Positions 32,603 through 41,055 of a stretch of DNA of 64,000 bases are shown here, piece by piece. Below the pieces are notes generated by a model, which was given only the letters and a program-made list of their open reading frames with translations, ran no database searches and was not told the DNA's origin. Position 1 is the stretch's first letter. The number at the start of each line of letters is the position of its first letter. Location: positions 1 to 64,000 of the forward strand of contig JBBQNJ010000013.1 in NCBI GenBank assembly GCA_038329845.1. The letters are read 5' to 3'. The position numbers were made by a program, and so were the translations under genes. The stretch comes from JBBQNJ01 sp038329845 (lineage in GTDB: Bacteria > Planctomycetota > Phycisphaerae > Tepidisphaerales > Tepidisphaeraceae).

Positions 32603-33583
32603 TCACTCCGCCGTCGGTCCCGTCCCGTTCCGAAACAACGCGCTCACCGACTCGTTGTGATGAATCCGATGGATCGCATCTCCCAGCAGCCCGGCCACGC
32701 TCAATACCTCGAGCCGGTCCTTGATCCGGTCGCAGCGATTGCCAATCGGGATCGTATCGGTAAGCGCCAGCCTGGCATAGCCACATCCCGAGAGCCGCTC
32801 GAGCGCCGGCGGGGCAAGCACCGCGTGGGTCGCCGAAACATAAATATCGGCGGCCCCGTTTTCCTTAAGCATCTGCACCGCCTGCGTCACCGTTCCGCCG
32901 GTGGTGATCATGTCGTCCACCATCAGGATGTTCTTGCCTTCCACATCGCCGATGATGTGCTTGGTCTCGACATCCGAGCCGCTGGTGCGGCGCTTGTCGA
33001 TGATGCAGATTTCTCCGCCCAGCAGGTTGGCATACACCTGCGCCCGCTTAACGTTGCCCACATCCGGCGAGACGAACACGCGGTCGGCGAGCTTGAGCTT
33101 CTTAAACCACTTGACGATCACCGGGCTGGCCGACAGATGGTCCACCGGAATATCGAAAAATCCCTGCACCTGGGCGGCATGAAGATCCACCGCCACCACC
33201 CGGTCGGCCCCGGCACGCTCGAGAAGATTCGCCACCAGCTTGGCCGTGATCGGCGTGCGGCCTTCATCCTTGCGGTCCTGGCGGGCGTAGCCGAAATAGG
33301 GCATCACCGCCGTCACCCGCATGGCGCTGGCGCGCTTCAGGCAATCAATCCAGATCATCAGCTCCATCAGGTGGGCGTTGACCGGATGGCTCGTGGACTG
33401 AACGATGAAGCAGTCGCGCCCGCGGACATCTTCCTCGACCTTGACGATCAGTTCCCCATCGGGAAACAGCTCGGTGCGACCCCGCCCCAGCGGAATCTGC
33501 AAATGCTCGCAGATGCGCTGGGCCAGGTTCGGGTTCGAGCGACCCGTGAAAACCTTGAGTTTGTCGGCATCGGCTTGCGACAT
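32603..33583 (-). CDS. prs: Ribose-phosphate pyrophosphokinase
   Basis: A 326-residue PRPP synthetase producing the activated ribose for nucleotides, histidine and NAD. Motifs are VFTGRSNPNLAQRI, the region MPYFGYARQDRK, the metal/ribose loop VDLHAAQVQGFF, VSPDVGNVKRA, and the PRPP signature MVDDMITTGGTV. The ATG at 33583 gives the standard length; the open frame further upstream is glmU in another frame. It starts eight bases after glmU, so the two share a transcript. The usual glmU-prs-rplY-pth order is kept. Confidence 0.96.
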   Translation of the reverse strand: MSQADADKLKVFTGRSNPNLAQRICEHLQIPLGRGRTELFPDGELIVKVEEDVRGRDCFIVQSTSHPVNAHLMELMIWIDCLKRASAMRVTAVMPYFGYARQDRKDEGRTPITAKLVANLLERAGADRVVAVDLHAAQVQGFFDIPVDHLSASPVIVKWFKKLKLADRVFVSPDVGNVKRAQVYANLLGGEICIIDKRRTSGSDVETKHIIGDVEGKNILMVDDMITTGGTVTQAVQMLKENGAADIYVSATHAVLAPPALERLSGCGYARLALTDTIPIGNRCDRIKDRLEVLSVAGLLGDAIHRIHHNESVSALFRNGTGPTAE

Positions 33584-33591
33584 CAGCTTGA

Positions 33592-34551
33592 CTAAAAACC
33601 GGCAACATTTGCGGCCACGGTCGTGCCTTCGGGCACGACGCTTTCCCGCGGGATGCACGCGAACGGCCCGACGACGCAATCGGCCCCGATGCGCGACCCG
33701 CGCCCGATGTGCGTAAACGGATGTATTACGGTTTCGGCCCCCACCGACACGTCCGATTCGAGATACGTGTTGCCCGAACTCAGGATCGTCACACCCCCGT
33801 CGCGAACCTGCCGCTGGATGCGATCCTGCATCAGCGCATCCACTTCGGCCAGTTGCTGTCGCGTGTTTACCGCCAGCGTGTCCTCGGCCGTCACCGCCTG
33901 CACCGCCACCACCCGACGCCCGTCGCGCCGAAGAATCCCGTACACGTCTGTCAGGTAGTATTCCCGCTTCTTGTTTTCGTTTTTCAACTCCCCCAGCGCC
34001 CAGCATAGATGTTCGCTATCCATGCAATAATAACTCGGGAACACCTCGTGGATCTCACGCTGCTCGGGCGTGCAATCGACCTCTTCGACGATGTCCAGAA
34101 ACTCCCCCGATGGATCCCGCAGAATCCGGCCGTACCCGAACGGCTGATCCAACAACGCCGTCGCCATGCTGCCGGCGGCTTTTTCCTGCCGATGGGCATC
34201 CAGCAGCGTTCGCAGCACCTGCCCGCGAATCAGCGGCCCGTCCCCCGCGAGAATGAACACGTCCCCCGGTTGCTCCTTCAAATGCCGCTGGCACATCCTC
34301 GCGGCGTGACCGGTCCCCAGTTGCTCGGTCTGCTCGACCCAGGTGATCCGCGAATCGCCGCCGAAGCGGGAGATCACCTCATCCTTGCCATGACCGACCA
34401 CCACCAGGATGCGATCGCATCCGGCGTCGTAGCAGGCATCGAGTACGTATTGCAGCATCGGCTTGCCGCAGATTTCATGCAGCGGCTTGGGCCGGGCGCT
34501 CTTCATCCGGGTGCTTTTCCCGGCGGCGAGGATAATCGCGGTGGTGGACAT
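33592..34551 (-). CDS. glmU: UDP-GlcNAc pyrophosphorylase domain protein (short GlmU)
   Basis: A 319-residue nucleotidyltransferase. N-terminal LAAGKSTRMKSARPKPLHEI is the GlmU uridyltransferase signature, followed by GHGKDEV and the EQTEQLGTGHA motif. Only a few hexapeptide turns of the left-handed beta-helix remain (SVGAETVIHPFTHIGRGSR). The acetyltransferase half of normal 455-residue GlmU is missing. The protein should make UDP-GlcNAc from GlcNAc-1-P but cannot acetylate glucosamine-1-P. A separate acetyltransferase elsewhere is implied. It is upstream of prs by eight bases. Confidence 0.85.
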   Translation of the reverse strand: MSTTAIILAAGKSTRMKSARPKPLHEICGKPMLQYVLDACYDAGCDRILVVVGHGKDEVISRFGGDSRITWVEQTEQLGTGHAARMCQRHLKEQPGDVFILAGDGPLIRGQVLRTLLDAHRQEKAAGSMATALLDQPFGYGRILRDPSGEFLDIVEEVDCTPEQREIHEVFPSYYCMDSEHLCWALGELKNENKKREYYLTDVYGILRRDGRRVVAVQAVTAEDTLAVNTRQQLAEVDALMQDRIQRQVRDGGVTILSSGNTYLESDVSVGAETVIHPFTHIGRGSRIGADCVVGPFACIPRESVVPEGTTVAANVAGF

Positions 34552-34606
34552 CGGCGTTGCGTTCGATCCCTTGCCCGGCGAAGAAAAATCGCCCGGAGCG
34601 ACCAGC

Positions 34607-34676
34607 TACCCGGCCAGGATTCGAACCTGGACAAAGAGAGCCAAAATCTCTTGTGCTACCGTTACACTACCGGGTA
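34607..34676 (-). tRNA. tRNA-Gln (TTG)
   Basis: On the minus strand the acceptor arms TACCCGG and CCGGGTA pair perfectly. The anticodon stem AGAGA/TCTCT encloses loop TTTTGGC with anticodon TTG, and the T arm is CCAGG-TTCGAAT-CCTGG. Length is about 70 bases with no encoded CCA. It lies upstream of glmU. Confidence 0.95.
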
Positions 34677-34984
34677 TTGCGCGGGTATCGCGGGTCGTGA
34701 AGCCAAAAAAACCCAGCACCGGCCCGGGGTGCAAACGCCCGCGGCCGCAGAGGATCGAAGGGTGCGTGCTGTTCGCGGCGACCAAGCCCCGCCGATTCCT
34801 TCGGCGTGCGACATCCGCATCCAGTCGCGGCCAAGCCTCTCTCGAAGCCCGGTCCGTCTGTCGTCTACCCTTCCGGCCACTCACCGGACCTCTCGACGAC
34901 CCACCCTGAACGGTCGTTCCCGAATGTCGAATTGGCTATCCTAGCCAACTCCGCGGCCTTGTCAAACCGTCCAAAATCCGCCTC
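34677..34984. other. Gene-free stretch beside tRNA-Gln
   Basis: No credible gene. It leads into the transposase remnant at 34985. tRNA-flanking position and the nearby remnants suggest an insertion-prone site, but I see no integrase or attachment repeat. Confidence 0.4.
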
Positions 34985-35320
34985 GGCGCGGCCCAGCGGA
35001 ATCCCGTGCGGGCGAAGCGGGTGGAACAGGCGGAACGATGGCCGCATGGCAACGAGTGGGTTCGGCGTGATGGGGCGCAACTGCGGACGGTATTGAGCGA
35101 CTGCCCGGTGGAGCGGCCGCGCGACTGGACGTCCTGGGTAAACCAGCCGCACACAGCGGCAGAACAGGCTTCATTGCGCGAGCACATTCGCCGCGGCCGG
35201 CCGTACGGCGACGAGGTGTGGGTCCGCCAGACGGCGTCGAAGCTGAATCTGCAGTAGACCCTGCATCCCCTTGGCGGGCATCGGCGCCAAAAGGCGCAGC
35301 GAAGCGACGAAACGGTATGA
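34985..35320 (+). pseudogene. RAYT transposase C-terminal remnant
   Basis: The frame GAAQRNPVRAKRVEQAERW, then DWTSWVNQPHTAAEQASLRE and RRGRPYGDEVWVRQTASKL, is the C-terminal third of REP-associated transposases, which usually end near STLRPRGRP. The N-terminal HUH domain is gone. A TAG at 35255-35257 interrupts the tail; the third copy at 36625 has TGG at the same place. The frame then resumes with TLHPLGGHRRQKAQRSDETV. It is a different family from the RAYT at 23639. Confidence 0.8.
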
Positions 35321-35339
35321 AGAGCTGCGTCCTCTTCAG
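35318..35339. repeat. REP-like unit of the second RAYT family
   Basis: TGAAGAGCTGCGTCCTCTTC directly follows the remnant transposase tail. Related units are at 35484-35505 and, inverted, at 36532-36555. Confidence 0.65.
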
Positions 35340-35429
35340 TCTTCCCCAAAGCACCCTGCGTACCCGCGACGGCCAGAGAGCCGGCGATAGACATCAGGGG
35401 TGAAGGGTCGTGTCCCCTTCAATCTGGCC

Positions 35430-35505
35430 CGTGGCGGGTACGGGTGCCGGAAGGCGAAGTCGAAGCGAAGCAACGAAACGTTATGAAGAGCTACGTCCCT
35501 TTCAG
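35430..35505 (+). pseudogene. Second RAYT tail fragment plus REP-like unit
   Basis: The 19-codon frame RGGYGCRKAKSKRSNETL is a copy of the transposase tail seen at 35270-35320, again followed by TGAAGAGCTACGTCCCTTTC at 35484-35505. The tail-plus-REP unit is therefore tandemly repeated at a distance of about 166 bases. Confidence 0.65.
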
Positions 35506-35598
35506 TCATTCTGAGTGCTGAGACAGAGCCGTTCGGTTCCCTTTTAGGCAACCTCAAACACTGCTTGCGTTTTCGCCGTTTGTTCAGACGATTAGCGT

Positions 35599-36537
35599 AT
35601 GCCCATAGCACCGCGCCTCATCCGAATCGGCAACAGCCCCATCATCGCTCCCGACACCCCTGGTGCCGATCAGAACCTTGGAACCAACTTTAACGGCCCA
35701 TCGCTCATCCGCACGCCCGATTGGCTGCCCAATCCCCTCGGTCGATATTACCTCTACTTCGCCCACCATCAGGGCCAGTTTATTCGGCTTGCCTTTGCCG
35801 ACACGATCCAAGGCCCCTGGACGATTTACACCCCCGGCACGCTTCGACGTGATCAAACGCGATACGATCGTCACATCGCCTCGCCCGATGTCCATGTCAA
35901 TCACGACAACAAGCGGCTGGTCATGTATTACCACGGCTGTCGCAACTTTGATCCCGCCTGTGAATATGACCAAACCACCTGTATCGCCACCAGTGGCGAC
36001 GGGCTGAACTGGGCGTCGGGGGATCGGTGGATCACCAATTCCTACCTGCGCGTTTTCACCCATCGCGGGCAAACCTACGGCCTGTCGATGCCGGGACTGC
36101 TCTGGCGGGCCGATCCTCCAACCGGATCGTTCACCCTTCGCCCGGGCAATCTGTTCGGCTTTGAACTTCCTCCTAACCCCGGCGGTCAGCCGAGGCGGGC
36201 CAGGCATTTTGCGGTCGATTGTCTCGGCGACACCTTGCGGCTGTTCTACAGTCGCGTCGGCGACACCCCTGAGCGGCTGCTCTATGCCGAGATGGATTTG
36301 TCCCGGCCGTTTGATCAGTGGCGGGTCGAAGTCGAACATGAACTGCTTCGTCCCAAGCGCGACTACGAAGGGTCGAACCTGCCGGTTGAAACCAGCATCA
36401 AGGGGGCGGTGCATCACCCGGTTCACGCCCTGCGTGATCCGGGATTCTTCCGCGACTTGGATCATCGCCAATACCTGGTCTACGGCGTCGCCGGCGAAAC
36501 GGCGATGGCTTTGGCGGCGTTGCAAGGGAACGAATGA
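35599..36537 (+). CDS. Beta-propeller glycoside hydrolase-like protein
   Basis: A 312-residue protein without a signal peptide, built of repeated blades typical of five-bladed beta-propeller glycosidases (GH43/GH32/GH130-like folds). Visible pieces are NFNGPSLIRTPDWL, LYFAHHQGQFIRLAFADTIQ followed by GPWTIY, ASPDVHVNHDNKRLVMYYHG and RLFYSRVGDTPERL. Candidate acidic residues are in SPDVHV and PGFFRDLDHR, but I cannot assign the catalytic pair. It is isolated, lying between RAYT remnants with REP-like units on both sides in inverted orientation (35484 and 36532). That suggests it was carried in with these elements. Substrate unknown. Confidence 0.75.
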   Translation: MPIAPRLIRIGNSPIIAPDTPGADQNLGTNFNGPSLIRTPDWLPNPLGRYYLYFAHHQGQFIRLAFADTIQGPWTIYTPGTLRRDQTRYDRHIASPDVHVNHDNKRLVMYYHGCRNFDPACEYDQTTCIATSGDGLNWASGDRWITNSYLRVFTHRGQTYGLSMPGLLWRADPPTGSFTLRPGNLFGFELPPNPGGQPRRARHFAVDCLGDTLRLFYSRVGDTPERLLYAEMDLSRPFDQWRVEVEHELLRPKRDYEGSNLPVETSIKGAVHHPVHALRDPGFFRDLDHRQYLVYGVAGETAMALAALQGNE

Positions 36538-36555
36538 AGGGGACGTAGCTCTTGA
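36532..36555. repeat. Inverted REP-like unit at the end of the propeller gene
   Basis: GAAGGGGACGTAGCTCTTGA is the inverse of the REP-like unit at 35484-35505. It overlaps the stop codon of the propeller gene. Confidence 0.65.
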
Positions 36556-36624
36556 TGCCGGACAATCCAAGCGTGTTGCGGCGGCTGCGCGACCGCTCGC
36601 GCGACATGGCGTTCTTTCTACCGA

Positions 36625-36750
36625 CGCGAGCACGCGCGCCGCGGGCGGCCGTACGGTGACGAGGCATGGGTCCGCCGGACGGTGTCAACGCTGAATCTTC
36701 AGTGGACCCTGCATCGCCGTGGCGGATATCGGCACCAAAAGGCAAAGTGA
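36625..36750 (+). pseudogene. Third RAYT C-terminal fragment
   Basis: The 41-codon frame REHARRGRPYGDEAWVRRTV continues to LNLQWTLHRRGGYRHQKAK and a stop. It matches the end of the remnant at 34985-35320 and preserves TGG where that copy has TAG. It is followed by a degenerate ACGAAACGTTCTGAAGCGCT unit. Confidence 0.75.
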
Positions 36751-36961
36751 AGCGACGAAACGTTCTGAAGCGCTACGTCACGTGGCAGATCGCCTGCGGG
36801 CACCGAACACGGATGAGACCTTCGCGCGGATCGAGCCAGAGTTGACGCGCATCGGTGCCGAGGCGATGGAGGCCCCCGTGCGCCTCGATCGCCGCAGCGG
36901 GTCAGAAAAGGTCCTGGAAGTCGGGATCATCCGCGGCTGATCGGTCCCTCGCATGTGGCCC
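36751..36961. other. Short gene-free stretch
   Basis: An open frame covers part of it, but it reads through repeat sequence and has no ribosome binding site; I see no gene. Confidence 0.4.
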
Positions 36962-37617
36962 TCACGCCGAGTTCTCACCTTGGCCGAGGCATGGGACGGG
37001 GACAGAATTGTGATGCAAAACTTTACGACATAAGATTTTACAAGCCCCCTCCCCCACTCCCGTCCCGTCCCCCACTCCCTCCTCGAACGAGCCGTTCACA
37101 TCCCAGTCGTCGTCGAAGAAGTCGTCGAGGTCGTCCATCACGGCGTTGAGCGCATCCCGGACGTTGATGGGCCCGGCCTTCTCCACCGTCATCGACTTGC
37201 CCGCCGCGCTGGCTTTCACCAAGGTGTAGCCCTTTGGCACGTCCGCCGGCCCGACCGCCTTGTCGGGCCCCTGGTTACCAACGATCCCCAGCGGGTTCGG
37301 TGTGGGCTGGCGTTTCATGGTGTACGTGGCCCCTTCACTGGTGAGCAACAGCGTATCGTCCTGCCGGCTCGCGGTGAACTTGTACCACTCCCCGCCGCTG
37401 GCGAACGACCCCTGCAATTGCTGCCCCGCGACCGCCGCCTTCATCGGGAACGCCTGCTGGCGAGGTGGATCGTGCCCGAGTATCCATCGCCGGCGGGGGC
37501 GATCTCGACAGACAACGTGTCGCCCTTGTATGTGCCGGCGTACGGATCGGCGGCGTACACCGTTGCGGTCAGGCCGAGGATCGACAGCAACACCGTTCGA
37601 AGCACGCGTGACGACAT
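36962..37617 (-). pseudogene. Secreted protein gene with a frameshift, 3' end fused to a palindromic element
   Basis: The ATG at 37617, with GGAG upstream, opens a signal peptide (MSSRVLRTVLLSILGLTATV then YAADPYAGTYKGDTL). This frame stops at 37441 just after YSGTIHL. A different frame continues at that point with QQAFPMKAAVAGQQLQGSFA, KFTASRQDDTLLLTSEGATY and DVPKGYTLVKASAAGKSM, clearly the rest of the same beta-rich protein. One base is missing near 37461. The final 30 codons read through a GGGGACAG palindromic element (about 36991-37080), so the natural C-terminus may be lost. Function unknown; exported. Confidence 0.7.
36991..37075. repeat. GGGGACAG-type palindromic element
   Basis: GGGACGGGGACAGAATTG is followed by an AT-rich core and ends near CTCCCGTCCCGTCCCC, partly inverse to the start. 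Layout resembles the elements at 41307 and 48667. Confidence 0.55.
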
Positions 37618-37717
37618 AAGTTGCTCCAAAGACAAGTGGCAATACGAAAGCCTGGCTACGCTTTGGGGCGGACGCAACACAAATCCTTCCGCCCTCGTAT
37701 CCATTATCCATGGCAGG

Positions 37718-37966
37718 TTACATCATCGCGTCATCGATGGTCTTGGCGACTTTTGTCAGGTTCTGGTTGTTGCGGGTGATGCCGAACGATTCGCAGATCG
37801 TCCGCGACGCGTTGAGCCGCACGCGCGGGTCGGTCCAGTCGTCAGGCCCGAACGCCTGGTCGGCCTGCTTCCCCCGCGACACCGACGCCACGAACGATCC
37901 GTCCGCCGCTTCCGCTGGGGTGATGACGATTTCGTGGGAGCCGATGCGGATACTTTGCCTGGTCAT
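37718..37966 (-). CDS. Small conserved-looking hypothetical protein
   Basis: An 82-residue soluble protein (RQSIRIGSHEIVITPAEAAD, then a DDWTDPRVRLNASRTI segment). AGGGG seven bases before the ATG supports translation. The composition is protein-like and differs from the repeat DNA around it. I do not recognise a family. It lies 100 bases upstream of the frameshifted secreted-protein gene on the same strand and may share its transcript. No membrane segment, cysteine motif or DNA-binding motif is visible. Confidence 0.55.
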   Translation of the reverse strand: MTRQSIRIGSHEIVITPAEAADGSFVASVSRGKQADQAFGPDDWTDPRVRLNASRTICESFGITRNNQNLTKVAKTIDDAMM

Positions 37967-38098
37967 GGGTCGCCCCTGGGTTGATGGGTGGTTATTCCGA
38001 TCGCCGATAGGTTACGAAGCTAATCCGCCGCCCGCCGGCCCGCAAGCTGAGCTGCTCCCCATGCGCTGGGCGTATTTTAGCCTTGGTTAAGATGGATT

Positions 38099-38594
38099 CA
38101 TATGCCCACTGACGCCTGACGTCGCGCAGGGAGCCCGAAGGGCGACCGGAGCGACAACCGCCGATGAACGCCGATCACGGTCAACGAGGGTTTCCGCCGC
38201 GCCGACGCCGGCGCGGTCGAAGACGGTGAGGAATGACCGGGACCCGACCGGTTGCGGGAACCGGGATCAACAGGATGAACAGGATCGAGGCGCGCGGCGA
38301 GCCGGGCCAGCGCCTGATCCGGTATCCTTTTTTGATCGGCGTTGATCGGCGTCGATCGGCGGTGAGTTCCTTCCCGGATGAACAGGATGGACACGATCAA
38401 CAGGATCACCAGGACCAAAACGCCCGGCGAAAACCCAGCCAAAAAGGCCTTATCCTGTGAATCCTGTTTATAATGTGAATCCTGATCGGACTTGATTTTG
38501 GCCAGAGGATCCAACGCCAAGCCGCGACGGACCGAAAGAGTCTTTCTTTTTGAATCTCTTCGGGTCCTTCGCCACTTCGTCCCTCCATCCCTCC
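38099..38594. repeat. Repeat-rich gene-free region with AACAGGAT units
   Basis: Many copies of an ATCAACAGGATGAACAGGAT-like unit and their inverse (ATCCTGTTTATAATGTGAAT) lie at about 38264-38490, followed by CTTCGGGTCCTTCGCCACTT-type DNA. A 140-codon open frame on the minus strand is formed only by these repeats. I see no gene. Confidence 0.6.
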
Positions 38595-38733
38595 GTGGCT
38601 TCCTCTACTCCCTCATCTTCCCGGCAGAACCCGTCCTTCCGTGGCTTCCTCTACTTACTCATCTTCCACGGCCGAACCCGTGCCTCCGTGGCTTCCTCTA
38701 CCGACTCATCTTCCACGGCAGAACCCCACGAGA
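38595..38733. repeat. Three tandem copies of a 46-47-bp unit at the FHA gene 3' end
   Basis: Units begin GTGGCTTCCTCTAC at 38595, 38641 and 38688 and continue through CTCATCTTCC...GCAGAACCC. The copy at 38688 includes the last codons and stop of the FHA protein gene, so the array arose by duplication of that gene end. Confidence 0.85.
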
Positions 38734-40107
38734 GCGTTTGACGGCGGAGTAGACCCACTTCTTCCATTTCTCGTACTTTTGCGGATCGCGAGCCTGGCGA
38801 AGCGACTCGAGTCGGGCGGTGTCGTAAATGTTGATCCCCGATGGAGAGTTGTAGCCCATCTCATTCGAGAGCGCTTCGATGACCCGCTTCTGCTGATCGT
38901 TCAGGCGATCGCGCTCGCCGATCAGGCGTTTCTTGTAATCGGCACTGGTCTCCTGAGCGATCTCGCGATTCTTAGCTTCGGTGTCTTTGCGAAGCTGATC
39001 CCGCTGCTCGCTCAGTTCGTTGATCCGCCGCCACCACAACTGGTCCAGCGCCTGTTCGACATAGGCGTCCAGATCCTTATCCAACGAGCGGTCCGCCAAC
39101 GTCGAGCGATACTGCTCGATCATGGCGATGGCGATCTCCGGCGCCGACAGCCGGCGTGTTTCCTCGAGGTTCCGCCACTCCGGCGTTTCCTTGCGCGGAT
39201 CGGTCACAGGCAGTTCCGGCGGCTGAGGACTTTCTTCCGGTTTCGCCGCCGCGGCGGTGTCCCTCGGGGACGGCGCACCCGTTGCCCGGTCGGACGGCAC
39301 CGGCGCGGCCGATCGGACGGGTGGCGTCGGCACCGGACGCTTGGCCGTGCCGGCCGCCGCGCCCGGCTTGGGCGCTGTTCCCCCGACGTACGCTCCCACT
39401 TCCGGACTGAAAATGCTAACCGATCGCGGCAACGGCGCCACAACCGGCGCGCCCAGAGGCTTCTTAACGGCCACCCCCTGGCGATCTGCGCCGGCAAAAT
39501 GCACCACCATCCATGCCCCCAGGGCGATCACCAGCGCGATCCCCACCCCCAGCCCGATCATCGCCGGTGATGCCGGCTTAGCCTTCGGCACGTAGTAGCG
39601 CGTCGTGTTGAAGCGCGATAACGCCGCCTCCCAGTCACCCGCCCCCCCCATTGGCCCCGACTCCCCCGTCCCCCCTGTCGCCTGCGCCGCAGGCACCGGC
39701 TGGGGCGGCAATTCATCTTCGTCCGGATGCGAGTCGATCCAATCCTGGGCGCTGACCGGTGCCGCCGCCAGCGACTGACCCGAATCATGCGGCGTATCCG
39801 GATCGATCGTCATTCGCGGCGAATCGGCTTCCCGACCCAACGCGATCTCGTCCCCGACGTTCAGATACATCGCCCCATGGATCGGTTGGCCGTTGACCAG
39901 CGTTCCCGTCACGCTCCCGGCGTCCTGCACCACCCAGCGCCCATCGTGCATGAATAACATGCAGTGCCGGCGGGACACGTTGCCCCCGGCGATGCGAATA
40001 TCGACATCGTCGCCCCGCCCGGCCACCAATGGCGAGTCCGGACCGCGCCCAGTTAGATCCAGAAATTGCTCGCCCGACGAATCCGTCAGCTTGATCGGAA
40101 GACCCAT
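38698..40107 (-). CDS. FHA domain membrane protein with coiled coil
   Basis: A 469-residue protein from an ATG with GGAGGTGG upstream. An N-terminal FHA phosphothreonine-binding domain lies at about 25-100, with GR at 30-31, the SRRH motif at 45-48 and the VNG turn at 72-74. A Pro-rich linker is followed by one membrane helix at about 182-204 (PAMIGLGVGIALVIALGAWM), a second Pro/Ala linker and a charged coiled-coil domain to the end (ELSEQRDQLRKDTEAKNREI). It probably senses Thr phosphorylation in the cytoplasm. A partner membrane gene lies 81 bases upstream. A divergent FHA-GspE ATPase nearby suggests a shared phospho-signalling role with the pilus/secretion machine. Confidence 0.85.
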   Translation of the reverse strand: MGLPIKLTDSSGEQFLDLTGRGPDSPLVAGRGDDVDIRIAGGNVSRRHCMLFMHDGRWVVQDAGSVTGTLVNGQPIHGAMYLNVGDEIALGREADSPRMTIDPDTPHDSGQSLAAAPVSAQDWIDSHPDEDELPPQPVPAAQATGGTGESGPMGGAGDWEAALSRFNTTRYYVPKAKPASPAMIGLGVGIALVIALGAWMVVHFAGADRQGVAVKKPLGAPVVAPLPRSVSIFSPEVGAYVGGTAPKPGAAAGTAKRPVPTPPVRSAAPVPSDRATGAPSPRDTAAAAKPEESPQPPELPVTDPRKETPEWRNLEETRRLSAPEIAIAMIEQYRSTLADRSLDKDLDAYVEQALDQLWWRRINELSEQRDQLRKDTEAKNREIAQETSADYKKRLIGERDRLNDQQKRVIEALSNEMGYNSPSGINIYDTARLESLRQARDPQKYEKWKKWVYSAVKRSRGVLPWKMSR

Positions 40108-40188
40108 CGCGTCCACCTCCGAGGCACCCGCCCCTTTCAGAACGCCCCGAATCGTACCGCCGATGCCGCGATGTGGCCACCGCATCGC

Positions 40189-41055
40189 CTAAGAAGCATC
40201 TTCGTTCGACTTCTTCTTCGTGTGCGCAACCGGGTAATACTCCCCCGTGTATTCTTTTCCCACTTCGCCGTCCGTCGATGGCACCGTCGGAGACGCTTCG
40301 AGATGCCCGGCTCGCAGCTCTCGCACCGGAGCAGGTCCGCCCGCCGCGCCGGATGGCTCTTGCGGCTGACCCTCGGTGAGAAACTCTCTGGCGCTGGCCT
40401 CGAGCGCCGCCATGTTGGCCTCATCCTCGGCGGTCATCCCCGCCGGCTCGGCCGGGCGCTGCGGCTTGTCCTGCGTCGTCGAGCGAACCTTTCTCAAGTT
40501 GATCCCCTCTTCCGGCGGGCGCCCTAACGATCCGAACGCCGCCAGGTTCAAGACCAGCGGACCCACCACGCCGATCAGCAAAAACGCCCCGCCCCCCCAC
40601 AAGATGTAAGTCCAATTGGTTTCCCACCACCAGGCATACTTGTAGTGAATATCCGGATGGTCCTTGGCCGCCGCCGCGAGAAAATCCCGCACTGTGGGCT
40701 GCTCCATCTGCAGCGGGATTCGGCGCGATGAATACGGCACGGCCAGGTTCGCGTGCACATCGGTATATTCGGCCTTGCGCTTATCCTTGGGATCGACTTG
40801 CAGCAGCATCGCCGTCACCACGTAGACTTCGCGTCCATCCACCGCCTTATCCCTCGGCGGGTAGACCACCAGGTCGCGGATCCACGGGTTCCCCTCGAGC
40901 GGTTTTTTCCACAATTCCCGCTCCATCCGCTCCTGCCCCATGTTCGCCCCCGACGATGGAGCTTCGAGCATGTTGATCCGCATCTCGGCGATGCCCCAAC
41001 CCGCAAGGGCGCCGATCAACAACCATACCAGATACGGTATACGTTCAATCCTCAT
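40189..41055 (-). CDS. Two-helix membrane protein of unknown function
   Basis: A 288-residue protein with an N-terminal membrane helix (IPYLVWLLIGALAGWGIAE), a periplasmic domain of about 130 residues (RDLVVYPPRDKAVDGREVYV), a second membrane helix at about 150-175 (YILWGGGAFLLIGVVGPLVL) and a cytoplasmic acidic tail. I do not recognise the family. It is upstream of the FHA membrane protein on the same strand, 81 bases apart, and very probably forms a complex with it. No enzyme motif is seen. The cytoplasmic tail contains many Ser/Thr residues that could be FHA ligands once phosphorylated; this is inference. Confidence 0.7.
   Translation of the reverse strand: MRIERIPYLVWLLIGALAGWGIAEMRINMLEAPSSGANMGQERMERELWKKPLEGNPWIRDLVVYPPRDKAVDGREVYVVTAMLLQVDPKDKRKAEYTDVHANLAVPYSSRRIPLQMEQPTVRDFLAAAAKDHPDIHYKYAWWWETNWTYILWGGGAFLLIGVVGPLVLNLAAFGSLGRPPEEGINLRKVRSTTQDKPQRPAEPAGMTAEDEANMAALEASAREFLTEGQPQEPSGAAGGPAPVRELRAGHLEASPTVPSTDGEVGKEYTGEYYPVAHTKKKSNEDAS

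Noticed and set aside
36719..36940. A 73-codon plus-strand frame after the third transposase remnant
   Set aside because: It starts within the remnant and REP-like DNA, has no ribosome binding site and no recognisable composition.
34607..36961. A tRNA-integrated genomic island beside tRNA-Gln
   Set aside because: No integrase and no direct repeat of the tRNA 3' end is visible; RAYT remnants explain the disorder.
38098..38520. A 140-codon minus-strand frame
   Set aside because: It is generated by AACAGGAT-type repeats and their inverse copies, not by protein-like sequence.
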